This document shows, one piece after another, positions 42,802-50,908 of a DNA stretch of 64,000 nucleotides. The DNA comes from Devosia sediminis (GTDB lineage Bacteria > Pseudomonadota > Alphaproteobacteria > Rhizobiales > Devosiaceae): NCBI RefSeq assembly GCF_016411825.1, contig NZ_JAEKMH010000003.1, positions 248,001 to 312,000 of the forward strand. The letters run 5' to 3'. Both the position numbers and the translations under genes were made by a program. The notes under the pieces are model-generated. The model worked only from the letters and a program-made list of their open reading frames with translations. It was not told the origin of the DNA and did no database searches. Position 1 is the stretch's first letter. Every line of letters begins with the position of its first letter.

Positions 42802-42831
42802 TGATCTATGTTAGCCCTGCGACCGTATCTG
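42802..42831 (+). promoter_or_regulatory. Predicted RpoE-dependent promoter of the FAD oxidoreductase-DUF1365 operon
   Basis: TGATCT (42802-42807), 18 bases, TATCTG (42826-42831), 26 bases before the ATG at 42858. The -10 is identical to that of the divergent rpoE promoter. Confidence 0.7.
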
Positions 42832-42857
42832 CTTCAAACAATGCAGGACACGAGACC

Positions 42858-44207
42858 ATGTTTCACGCCGCCTCCGGCTTCTCCCATCCGTCTTCCGCGC
42901 GCCAGCGCATTGCCGTGGTGGGCAGTGGTGTGTCCGGCCTCTCCGCCGCCTGGCTCCTGTCGCAAAGCCACGATGTGGTGCTCTACGAAGCCGACAATCG
43001 GGTCGGCGGCCATGCCAATACCGTCGATGTGCCGGGCACCGGGCCGGTCGATACCGGCTTCATTGTCTACAACGAGAAGAACTATCCCAATTTCACCGCC
43101 ATGATGAGCCATCTGGGCGTCGAGAGCATCAAGTCGCAGATGTCCTTCTCCGCCTCGCTCGATCAGGGGAGCTTTGAATATTGCGGCGAGGGGCTGACCG
43201 GCCTCCTCGCGCAGAAGCGCAATGCCTTCCGTCCGCGGTTCTGGAGTCTCTTGCGCGATCTGCTGCGCTTCTATCGCGAGGCCCCTGCCGTGCTCGACCG
43301 GCCGGACCTCCAGAAGCTCACGCTTGACGAATATCTGCGGGCCCAGCGCTATTCGCAGTCCTTTGTCGACGATCATCTCCTGCCCCTGGCCGCCGCCATC
43401 TGGTCGTCCTCGGCGACCGATATCCGCTCCTACCCGCTGCTGGCCTTCGTGCGCTTCTTCCAGAGCCACAATCTGCTGCAGATCTGGGAGCGGCCCAACT
43501 GGCGCACCGTCAAGGGCGGCAGCCGTGCCTATGTGAACGCGCTGCTCAGTCAGTTCGCGGGCGAAGTGCGGCTCTCCACCCCTGTCACCAGCATCCAGCG
43601 CGATGCCGCCGGCGTCACCATCGTCGACGGCAAGGGCGGGGTCGACCGCTTCGACCAGGTCCTCATTGCCAGCCATGCCGACCAGGCGCTTTCCATGCTG
43701 GAAACCCCGAGCGAGGCGGAGCGCGAGCTGCTCGGCGCCTTCGGCTACACCGTCAACACCGCGGTGCTGCATGCCGACAAGCGCTTCATGCCGCGCCTCA
43801 GGAAGGTCTGGAGCTGCTGGAACTACATGTCGGTCGAGCAGTCCGAAAGTGCTCATCCGCTTTGCGTCAGCTACTGGATGAACCGCTTGCAGAGCCTTTC
43901 CGGCCGCGACCTTTTCGTTACTCTCAATCCGCCCGCCGATCCCGAGCACGAGATCGCCCGCTTCGACTATACCCACCCGCTTTTCGATACCCGCGCCATT
44001 CACGCCCAGAACCACCTCTGGCAATTGCAGGGCCAGAACCGCACCTGGTATGCCGGCGCCCATTTCGGCCGCGGCTTCCATGAGGATGGCTTGCAGTCCG
44101 GCCTCGCCGCCGCCGAGGCCATGGGCTCGCTGCCTCGCCCGTGGACGGTTCCCAATCCGTCGGGCCGCATCGTGCTCGGGCCGCCGCAACGGGCCCTTGC
44201 CGCATGA
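42858..44207 (+). CDS. NAD(P)/FAD-dependent oxidoreductase, amine oxidase-like (449 aa)
   Basis: FAD-binding protein: AVVGSGVSGLSAAWLLSQSHDVVLYEADNRVGGHANTVDV. The C-terminal FAD segment is WYAGAHFGRGFHEDGLQSG. In RpoE-ChrR regulons this gene heads a group with DUF1365 and cyclopropane-fatty-acid synthase-like genes and is thought to modify membrane lipids. ATG 42858 lies just downstream of the predicted RpoE promoter. Its stop overlaps the next ATG. Confidence 0.88.
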   Translation: MFHAASGFSHPSSARQRIAVVGSGVSGLSAAWLLSQSHDVVLYEADNRVGGHANTVDVPGTGPVDTGFIVYNEKNYPNFTAMMSHLGVESIKSQMSFSASLDQGSFEYCGEGLTGLLAQKRNAFRPRFWSLLRDLLRFYREAPAVLDRPDLQKLTLDEYLRAQRYSQSFVDDHLLPLAAAIWSSSATDIRSYPLLAFVRFFQSHNLLQIWERPNWRTVKGGSRAYVNALLSQFAGEVRLSTPVTSIQRDAAGVTIVDGKGGVDRFDQVLIASHADQALSMLETPSEAERELLGAFGYTVNTAVLHADKRFMPRLRKVWSCWNYMSVEQSESAHPLCVSYWMNRLQSLSGRDLFVTLNPPADPEHEIARFDYTHPLFDTRAIHAQNHLWQLQGQNRTWYAGAHFGRGFHEDGLQSGLAAAEAMGSLPRPWTVPNPSGRIVLGPPQRALAA

Positions 44208-45031
44208 GCTCGGGCTCATCCATCTATGTAGGTCATGTGGTGCACCAGCGGCACCGGCCGAAAAAGCATCATCTGCGCTATCGCGTCTTTTCGGTGCTGA
44301 TCGATCTCGACGAGTTGCCGCTGCTGAACCGCCTGCGCTGGTTCGGCCACAACCGCCCGGCGCTGTTTTCCTTTCGCGACAGCGACCATGGCGATGGCCT
44401 GGCTTTGCGCGACTGGGTTACGGCGCAATTGGCCGCCGAGAACCTGCCGGCGCCGGGGCGCATCCGCCTCCTCTGCTATCCGCGTATCCTCGGCTATGTC
44501 TTTAATCCGCTGACCGTCTGGTATTGCGACGATGCGGCCGGCAATCCGCTGGCCACCATCTACGAGGTGCACAACACCTTTGGCGAGCGCCACACCTATG
44601 TCCTGCCCTCGGCCGCGCCCGAGCAGCAGGCCAACAAGGCCTTCTACGTCTCGCCTTTCATCGACATGGATTGCCGCTACGAATTTAAGTTGAGCCAGCC
44701 CGACGAGCGCATCCGCGTCGCCATCAACGAGACCCAGGCAGGCGAACCGCTGCTTTATGCGGCCTTCACCGGCAAGCAGCAGCCCTTCACCGACGCGACC
44801 TTGCTGAAACTGTTCTTCACCCATCCGCTGATGACCCTGAAAGTCACCGCCGGCATTCACTGGGAAGCGCTTCGCCTCATCGCCAAGGGCATCCGCATCC
44901 GCTGGTACACGGATCGGAAGCCCAGGGCATCAGGCGAGGCTCACCACTCGAAGTCAGGGCCGTTGTCGCGGGCGCCGAGGAAGAACACGTCGCTCATCAG
45001 TCGCAGCGGCGCCGCGTCGACATCGGACTGA
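44204..45031 (+). CDS. DUF1365 protein (275 aa)
   Basis: Family signature SSIYVGHVVHQRHRPKKHHLRYRVFSVLIDLDEL, RIRLLCYPRILGYVFNPLTVWYC and EVHNTFGERHTYVLP. Partner of FAD oxidoreductases in lipid modification under singlet-oxygen stress. ATG 44204 overlaps the previous stop. The last 30 residues or so (after RWYTDRKPRASGEA) run antisense into the next gene, are Ser/Arg-rich and look like read-through, so the original end and the usual downstream cfa-like gene may have been lost. Confidence 0.85.
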   Translation: MSSGSSIYVGHVVHQRHRPKKHHLRYRVFSVLIDLDELPLLNRLRWFGHNRPALFSFRDSDHGDGLALRDWVTAQLAAENLPAPGRIRLLCYPRILGYVFNPLTVWYCDDAAGNPLATIYEVHNTFGERHTYVLPSAAPEQQANKAFYVSPFIDMDCRYEFKLSQPDERIRVAINETQAGEPLLYAAFTGKQQPFTDATLLKLFFTHPLMTLKVTAGIHWEALRLIAKGIRIRWYTDRKPRASGEAHHSKSGPLSRAPRKNTSLISRSGAASTSD

Positions 45032-45879
45032 CGCGCGTCGAGCAGATCGGCGAAGCGGTCATAGATACCCGCATATTCTTCATCGCCATGCTCGAGCACC
45101 ACGTCGCCATTGATGCGCAGCGTGCGGCCGCCGCGTTCGAGCTTGAGGTCGTCACCGGTGCCCGTCGTCACCGAAATCGTCCAGATTTCGCCGCTCTCTT
45201 CGAGCCAGTTGAAGCCCGAGGAGATGGCCGGCTTGTGCGGCTGGCCAGACTTGAATTTGACCTCGACATCGACAGGCGTCTGCCGGTTCGCCGGGAACGT
45301 CAGCTTCGCGCTTTCCACGAAGACCGGGAAGGGCATGATCTTGGTGAAGATCGAATAGGCGTTGATACCGGGGTCGCAGACGCCGAACCCGCCCGGCTCC
45401 CACACCCAGTCCTGGCCCGGATGCCATTTGCGCACGCTTTCGCGCCAGTCGATGCGGACGGCGTTGACCCCCTGGTCCAGGAGGATCGCCTTGGCCCTGT
45501 CGACGGCGGCATTATACTGGCTGTGCCAGGTCTGGAACAGCACGCGGTCGAGCCGCGCTGCATGGGCGATGAGGTCGTCGAGTTCGGAAATCGTGGTGGT
45601 GGGCGGCTTTTCCATCATCACGTCCTTGCCCGCGTCGAGCGCCTCGCGCACCAGCGTGTGGCGCACGCCCGGTGGCGTACAGATGGAGACCAGCCCTACT
45701 TCGGGCATGGCGGCATAGAGTTCGGCGGCGGTGCGGAACACCGGCACATCGCCATGGCCCACACCGCGCGACGACACGGTCGCCGCCAGCTCGAAATCAT
45801 CCGATGCGTCGATGACCGGCAGATGCTGGTCCTGGGCGATTTTGCCCACGCCGATCACCGCAATCTTGCGCTTGGCCAT
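44941..45879 (-). CDS. Gfo/Idh/MocA oxidoreductase, L-arabinose/D-galactose 1-dehydrogenase-like (312 aa)
   Basis: NAD(P)-dependent oxidation of an aldose to its lactone. Rossmann motif IAVIGVGKIAQDQHLPVID, catalytic EKPP (DVMMEKPPTTT), and WHPGQDWVWEPGGFGVCDPGINAYSI, which closely resembles the L-arabinose (and D-galactose) 1-dehydrogenases of Azospirillum-type pathways. ATG 45879. It precedes no other pathway gene on its strand, but a glycerate kinase lies next to it and an SMP-30 lactonase at 2028. Confidence 0.82.
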   Translation of the reverse strand: MAKRKIAVIGVGKIAQDQHLPVIDASDDFELAATVSSRGVGHGDVPVFRTAAELYAAMPEVGLVSICTPPGVRHTLVREALDAGKDVMMEKPPTTTISELDDLIAHAARLDRVLFQTWHSQYNAAVDRAKAILLDQGVNAVRIDWRESVRKWHPGQDWVWEPGGFGVCDPGINAYSIFTKIMPFPVFVESAKLTFPANRQTPVDVEVKFKSGQPHKPAISSGFNWLEESGEIWTISVTTGTGDDLKLERGGRTLRINGDVVLEHGDEEYAGIYDRFADLLDARQSDVDAAPLRLMSDVFFLGARDNGPDFEW

Positions 45880-45966
45880 AGCTCGTCTCCGCTCTCTTGA
45901 GGCGCGGCTATAGAGCAGGTCTTGCCCCGTCCTGCCAAGGTCCCGTCTGCAACAATAGTATGATTT

Positions 45967-47226
45967 TTATTGCGCGATCAGGATGGCGCGGAAGTCGTTG
46001 ACATTGGTGCCGGTCGGCCCGGTGACAAACAGGTCGCCGATTGCCGCAAAGGCTCCATAGGCATCGTTGTTGGCCAGCGCCGCCTGCGGATCCACCCCCG
46101 CCTCGCGCATCCGCTGTGCCGAGGTCCCATCGACAAAGGCGCCGGCATTGTCTTCCGAGCCGTCGATGCCGTCGGTGTCCCCCGCCAGCGCCGTCACGCC
46201 GTCGATCCCGTCGAGCGCGATGGCCAGCGACAGGAGGAACTCGCCATTGCGCCCGCCGCGTCCCTTGCCGCGAAGTGTGACGGTGGTTTCCCCGCCCGAA
46301 AGCAGTACGACAGGTTTGCTGAACGGCCGATCGCGCGTCGCGATTTCGCGGGCCAGCGCCGCATGCACCTGCGCCACGTCGCGTGCTTCGCCCTCGATAC
46401 TGTCCGACAGGATCGCCGCCTCGACGCCATTCTCGCGTGCAAGCGCCGCCGCCGCCTCCAGCGACAAGGCCGCCGAGGCTATGGTCACGACGCTGTTGCC
46501 CGCAAAGACTGGATCGGCTGGCTCGGGCGGCAGGTTCTCCTGGCTCGCCAGCAGTCTTTGCGCGGCCTCCGGCAGGTCGAGCCGATAAAGCGATGCCAGC
46601 CTGCGGGCTTCGGCGCGCCCGCCGCCGAGGGGTAGGGTCGGACCCGAGGCCACCAGCGCCGCATCGTCTCCCGGCACGTCCGAAACCACCAGCGTCGCGA
46701 CGCGTGCCGGTGCCGCCGCGGCAGCGAGCCGTCCACCCTTGATGGTCGAAAACTGGTTGCGGATGAGGTTCATCACCCCGATCGGCGCGCCTGAAGCCAG
46801 CAGCGCCCGGTTGGTTGCCTGCTCGTCTTCCAGCGTCAGGCCGGCGGCGGGCGCCGGCAGCAGCGACGAGCCGCCACCCGAGATCAGCGCCACGACGAGA
46901 TCGTCTTCGGAAAGGTCCGAGACCAGCTCGGTCAGCCGTGCCGCTGCCGCCAGGCCCGCCGCATCCGGCACGGGATGGGCCGCTTCGACGATCTCGATCC
47001 GCTCGCATGTCTCGGCATAGCCATAGCGCGTCACCACCAGCCCGGCGGCAATCTCGCCCGTCCATGCCCTTTCAAAGGCCCGCGCCATCTGCGCCGCTGC
47101 CTTGCCCGCGCCGATCACAATAGTCCGTCCCCTGGGCGGATCAGGCAGGTGCCGCTCCACCGCCAGTGCCGGCTGGGCCTGGGCAACTGCCCGATGAAAA
47201 AGGCTTTCGAGCAATGCGCGTGTCAT
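45967..47226 (-). CDS. Glycerate 2-kinase, MOFRL family (419 aa)
   Basis: Phosphorylates D-glycerate to 2-phosphoglycerate (GckA/TtuD type, sometimes annotated hydroxypyruvate reductase). N-terminal TIVIGAGKAAAQMARAFE, nucleotide region VVALISGGGSSLLPAPA, and the C-terminal MOFRL domain with LLSGGETTVTLRGKGRGGRNGEF and ALAGDTDGIDGSEDNAGAFVD. ATG 47226 (MTRALLESL). Upstream in transcription of the sugar dehydrogenase, 87 bases apart. Confidence 0.9.
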   Translation of the reverse strand: MTRALLESLFHRAVAQAQPALAVERHLPDPPRGRTIVIGAGKAAAQMARAFERAWTGEIAAGLVVTRYGYAETCERIEIVEAAHPVPDAAGLAAAARLTELVSDLSEDDLVVALISGGGSSLLPAPAAGLTLEDEQATNRALLASGAPIGVMNLIRNQFSTIKGGRLAAAAAPARVATLVVSDVPGDDAALVASGPTLPLGGGRAEARRLASLYRLDLPEAAQRLLASQENLPPEPADPVFAGNSVVTIASAALSLEAAAALARENGVEAAILSDSIEGEARDVAQVHAALAREIATRDRPFSKPVVLLSGGETTVTLRGKGRGGRNGEFLLSLAIALDGIDGVTALAGDTDGIDGSEDNAGAFVDGTSAQRMREAGVDPQAALANNDAYGAFAAIGDLFVTGPTGTNVNDFRAILIAQ

Positions 47227-47349
47227 GGGTCCGGGGTGGTTTGCGGCGCTGGGTGGCAACTTGTCGCCACCATGAGGGGTTTTGTCCAGCCCTCCGCCTT
47301 GTCAAATGCCTGCCATATAGCTCCATTAGCTCCCCGCGCAGGAGGTCCC

Positions 47350-48042
47350 ATGCCGCAAAGATTCGCCATCTACTACGCCCCTTCAGTCACCGATCTGATC
47401 TGGGAGCGCGCTGCGGTATGGCTGGGTCGCGATCCGGCCAATGGCCAGTCCTATGACGGCGCCGTGGCTGGGCTCGAGCGCACGCGCCTCCTCAACCTCA
47501 CCCAGTCGGCCGGACGCTACGGTTTTCATGCGACGCTGAAGCCGCCCATGGCCCTGGCCCAAGGCGAAACCGAGGAGAGCCTGCGCGCTGCCCTTGCCAA
47601 GGCCGCCGCCGAGCTGCCCAAAGTGTCGCTGGGGCGCCTCATCATTGCCAGCCTCGATGGCTTTCTGGCCCTTGTTCCCGATCCGGCCGACAATCCGGCC
47701 CTGCAGGATCTGGCCGCCAATGTGGTCGAAACTTTCGAGCCTTATCGCGCGCCGCTGACCCCGCGCGACCACGCCGCCCGCCGCGCCAGGGGCCTCACCC
47801 CGCGCCAGGAAGAGCTGCTCGACGCCTATGGCTACCCTTACGTCTTCGATGAATTCCGCTTCCACATGACGCTGACCGATCGTCTCGCGCCCGAAGACTA
47901 TGACGAGGTGCTGCAGGCTGCGCGCACCTGGTTCGGCCCGGTCCTGGGCGAAGAGGTCGTTCTCGATCGCCTGGTCCTCTTCCACGAGCGCGAGAACAAG
48001 CTGCCCTTCAATCGCATCGCCGAATTCCCGCTTGGAGGCTGA
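47350..48042 (+). CDS. DUF1045 protein, phosphonate-linked 2H phosphoesterase (230 aa)
   Basis: Two HxT motifs of the 2H phosphodiesterase superfamily: GFHATLKPP and RFHMTLTD. DUF1045 proteins are found in phosphonate operons with phnM and phnN and may process a cyclic ribose phosphate. AGGAGG lies 5 bases before ATG 47350. Ends 4 bases before the phnM start. Confidence 0.85.
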   Translation: MPQRFAIYYAPSVTDLIWERAAVWLGRDPANGQSYDGAVAGLERTRLLNLTQSAGRYGFHATLKPPMALAQGETEESLRAALAKAAAELPKVSLGRLIIASLDGFLALVPDPADNPALQDLAANVVETFEPYRAPLTPRDHAARRARGLTPRQEELLDAYGYPYVFDEFRFHMTLTDRLAPEDYDEVLQAARTWFGPVLGEEVVLDRLVLFHERENKLPFNRIAEFPLGG

Positions 48043-48046
48043 GCCC

Positions 48047-49183
48047 ATGTCCGAAATCGCCTTCACCAATGCCCGCATCGTGCTGGCCGACGAAGTCGTC
48101 AGCGGCAGCCTCCTGGTGCGGGACGGCCTGATCGTCGCCGTCGATGCCGGCGCGGGCAGGGTGGGCGAGGATTTCGGCGGCGACTATCTCATCCCGGGCC
48201 TGGTCGAACTCCACACCGATCACCTCGAAAACCACTATCGTCCGCGCCCCGGCGTCTTCTGGGAGCCGCTGGCCGCGCTGCATGCCCATGACGCGCAGAT
48301 TGCCGGCTCGGGCATAACCACAGTCTTTGACGCGGTGCGCATCGGCTCCGATGTCGATCTGCCCGATATGCTGACCCATGCGGAAAAGCTGGTTGCGGCG
48401 GTGCGATCGGGCGGCGAGGCGGGCTGGCTGCGCGCCGAGCATTTCATCCACCTGCGCTGCGAACTGCCCAGCCACGACGTGGTCGCTCATTTCGATGCAC
48501 TGGCCGATCACCCATCCACGCGGCTGGCCTCGGTCATGGATCACACCCCCGGCCAGCGCCAGTTCCGCTCGATGGATGCCTACCGCGCCTTCTATGCCCG
48601 GCATATGGGCGGCACGGCCGCGGATGCGCAGGCCTATATCGATGCGCGCCAGGCCGAGCATGAACGGTATTCGTCCGCCAATCGCCAGGCGCTGGTGTCC
48701 CGCGCCCGGCAGATGAACATCGCGCTCGCCAGCCACGACGACGCGACACTCGCCCATGTCGAGGAAGCCGAGGCCGATGGCGTCGCCATTTCCGAGTTTC
48801 CGACGACGCTGGAAGCAGCAGCCGCCGCCCACGCTGCCGGCCTCGCCATTCTGATGGGCGCCCCCAATGTGGTCCGCGGCAAATCCCATTCGGGCAATGT
48901 CTCTGCCACCGATCTCGTCGCCTCCGGCCTGCTCGATATCCTCAGCTCCGACTATGTGCCCTTCGCGCTTCTGCAGGCGGCCTTCCTTCTGCCCAGCCGG
49001 GTCGAGGGCCTTGACCTCTCCCGGGCGCTTGCTACCGTGACCTCCAATCCGGCGCGCGCTGCCGGATTCGACGATCGCGGCGAGATCGCGCCGGGCAAGC
49101 GGGCCGATCTGGTGCGCGTTGCCGGCAGCGGGACCTTGCCGGCGGTGCGCGGTGTGTGGCGCCAGGGAATGCGAGTGAGTTGA
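48047..49183 (+). CDS. phnM: RPnTP hydrolase PhnM
   Basis: Alpha-D-ribose 1-methylphosphonate 5-triphosphate diphosphatase of the C-P lyase pathway, an amidohydrolase-fold enzyme of 378 aa. Metal motif GLVELHTDHLENH, further His/Asp ligands in IALASHDDATLAHV, and SSDYVPFALLQAAFLL typical of PhnM. C-P lyase core genes (phnGHIJKL) are not in the window. Confidence 0.93.
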   Translation: MSEIAFTNARIVLADEVVSGSLLVRDGLIVAVDAGAGRVGEDFGGDYLIPGLVELHTDHLENHYRPRPGVFWEPLAALHAHDAQIAGSGITTVFDAVRIGSDVDLPDMLTHAEKLVAAVRSGGEAGWLRAEHFIHLRCELPSHDVVAHFDALADHPSTRLASVMDHTPGQRQFRSMDAYRAFYARHMGGTAADAQAYIDARQAEHERYSSANRQALVSRARQMNIALASHDDATLAHVEEAEADGVAISEFPTTLEAAAAAHAAGLAILMGAPNVVRGKSHSGNVSATDLVASGLLDILSSDYVPFALLQAAFLLPSRVEGLDLSRALATVTSNPARAAGFDDRGEIAPGKRADLVRVAGSGTLPAVRGVWRQGMRVS

Positions 49184-49746
49184 GCGATAGGCCGCCCGGA
49201 GTCCTGGTCCTCGTCATCGGTCCCTCCGGGGTCGGAAAGGACACGCTGATCGGTGGCGCCCGCCAGGCCCTCGATGGCGACAAGCGCTTCAGTTTCGTGC
49301 GGCGCCTCGTCACCCGCCCCGCCGATATGGATCTGGAAGATCACGTTGGCATGGATGTCGATGAGTTCGCCCGCGCCGACAAGGCCGGGCGCTTTGCCCT
49401 CACCTGGCAGGCCCACGGTCTCGACTATGCCCTGCCCATCGGCGTCGATACCGATCTGACCCTGGGCCGCGTCGTCATCGCCAATATCTCGCGCCATGCC
49501 GTGCCGCAGGCCATCGCCAAATATCCGCTCTGCCGGGTCATCCAGATTTCCGCCGAGATTTCCCTGCGGGCCGAGCGCCTCGCCCGCCGCGGCCGCGAGA
49601 ACCGTGATCAGATCGTGGCCCGCCTGGCGCGCGAAGGCGCGGCCCTGCCGGCCGACGTGTCGCCCATCGTCATCGACAATTCGAGCTCGGTGGGCATCGG
49701 CGTCACCGCCTTTGTCATGGCCCTGCGCGGTATTGCCGCCGATTGA
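49180..49746 (+). CDS. phnN: Ribose 1,5-bisphosphokinase PhnN
   Basis: Makes PRPP from ribose 1,5-bisphosphate, the last step of methylphosphonate use. P-loop VLVIGPSGVGKDTLI, then RRLVTRPADMDLEDHVGMD and a guanylate kinase-like fold; 188 aa. The likely start is TTG 49180, overlapping the phnM stop (TTGA); ATG 49156 is the alternative. Confidence 0.9.
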   Translation: MSDRPPGVLVLVIGPSGVGKDTLIGGARQALDGDKRFSFVRRLVTRPADMDLEDHVGMDVDEFARADKAGRFALTWQAHGLDYALPIGVDTDLTLGRVVIANISRHAVPQAIAKYPLCRVIQISAEISLRAERLARRGRENRDQIVARLAREGAALPADVSPIVIDNSSSVGIGVTAFVMALRGIAAD

Positions 49747-49800
49747 ACCCGAACCCGCCCTGTTGCGTTTGAACAGCAATCCAAGCGTCAGGAGTTCTGA

Positions 49801-49950
49801 GTGTCCCGCAATAGTCTTTACGGCGTGATTGCCATTCTGGTCATCGCGCTCGTCGCCTTCGGCATCTACACCTACCAGCAGCAGCAGGCCCGCCCGGGCA
49901 TCGAGGTGCGTGTCGACGAACAGGGGATTTCCATCGATGGAAACAGCTAG
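49801..49950 (+). CDS. Small single-pass membrane protein (49 aa)
   Basis: GTG start at 49801 with AGGAG 6 bases upstream. The product has one hydrophobic helix (GVIAILVIALVAFGIYTY) and an acidic tail ending ISIDGNS. Unrecognised; below the usual ORF cut-off. Overlaps the next small ORF by 14 bases and may be co-transcribed with phnN. Confidence 0.6.
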   Translation: MSRNSLYGVIAILVIALVAFGIYTYQQQQARPGIEVRVDEQGISIDGNS

Positions 49951-50143
49951 CGATCACACCAGCCAGCGTCGCCAGGCCATCGTCACCGCGCTCACCGCCG
50001 AACTCGAGCGGCAGGCCCAGTCGGGCGCATCGCGCATCGATGTCGAGGCCCTGGCCACTGCGGTGGATGGCGCGCTCGATCCGGCCCCGCCGGCCTCCGA
50101 GGGCAAACGGCCCTCCGAGCTCAACGCCACCAACGACGACTGA
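49937..50143 (+). CDS. Small hypothetical protein (68 aa)
   Basis: ATG at 49937 inside the end of the 49-codon gene. Product METASDHTSQRRQAIVTALT..., helical and mildly acidic, with a Pro/Ala/Glu-rich tail; no membrane segment. Unrecognised. A bidirectional terminator follows 22 bases after its stop. Confidence 0.55.
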   Translation: METASDHTSQRRQAIVTALTAELERQAQSGASRIDVEALATAVDGALDPAPPASEGKRPSELNATNDD

Positions 50144-50164
50144 TCCATGTTGAAGAATCGGCAA

Positions 50165-50191
50165 AAAGCCGGTGGTCACGCCACCGGCTTT
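50165..50191. terminator. Bidirectional terminator between convergent small genes
   Basis: AAAGCCGGTGG-TCACG-CCACCGGCTTT: 11-base perfect stem. On the minus strand it is followed by a T5 run, on the plus strand by TTT. Confidence 0.8.
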
Positions 50192-50192
50192 G

Positions 50193-50408
50193 TCATGCGC
50201 CCTCGCTGCCCTCGACGGCACGGCTGACGGCCAGGTGCGCCGTCTCGATCGAGGGGAACAGATGCCCGTCCATGGCGAAGGCGGGAAGCTTCACGGCCAC
50301 GAACTTGTAGCCGCCCTCAGCAGGCACGATGACGCCCTGCGGCTCGCCGGCCACTTCGATGACGATGGGTCTGAGCCTTTCGGCCCTGTTCAGATTGTTT
50401 TCCTGCAT
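50193..50408 (-). CDS. Small hypothetical protein (71 aa)
   Basis: MQENNLNRAERLRPIVIEVA..., predicted beta-rich, cytosolic. Ends PSIETAHLAVSRAVEGSEGA. GGAG lies about 10 bases before ATG 50408; a GTG at 50423 is the longer option. Unrecognised, but codon use agrees with the neighbours and a terminator follows directly. Confidence 0.55.
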   Translation of the reverse strand: MQENNLNRAERLRPIVIEVAGEPQGVIVPAEGGYKFVAVKLPAFAMDGHLFPSIETAHLAVSRAVEGSEGA

Positions 50409-50423
50409 GGGTGGAATCTCCAC

Positions 50424-50908
50424 TTGCGCGCTGGTCCGGCACGGCCCCTTCCATCGAAGGCGGCTCTCGGACTGGCAACGCGGGTTCTATCGGGTTTGTG
50501 AGACGGGGATGTGACGGGTGGTCACATTCGTTTCGAGCGACAGGACCCTTGCCAGCGTTTATTGGCGGCTTGCAGGTGGGCTACTACGGTCGAACACGTG
50601 GCATGGATTGTAAGGGTCGTCGATGTCGTCATCGTCATTCCTCTCCTTGCAGGTGTTGGACGTAGGGTGCAGCGTCATTGCGGCGCAGCGAAGGCAAGAT
50701 AGTTCACGCGCTTTGGTTTTGCCAGTGCACCTTTATGCGTATTGGCGACAAATCTCGGAAAAGAAACCCGAAATCTTCCGCCGACGCAAAATCCTGATAC
50801 ATCTTGTCATGATATCTGGCAAGTGCTTCGGCTTGCACATGCTGTCGCAATCTGGTGTTGTCGCCCGATAGCGTCCCCGCCATCCGTGGCGGGTCAGAGG
50901 GGAATGTA
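50424..50908. other. Intergenic region before LacI gene
   Basis: 485 bases, less GC-rich than the surrounding genes. It should contain promoters for the 71-aa gene and for the LacI gene. There is a small GCAAG-N8-CTTGC hairpin near 50819. I found no perfect LacI-type palindrome and no convincing ORF. Confidence 0.4.

Noticed and set aside
50511..50871. Short plus-strand ORFs before the LacI gene
   Set aside because: Cys/His-rich, unusual codon use, no ribosome-binding sites; treated as promoter region.
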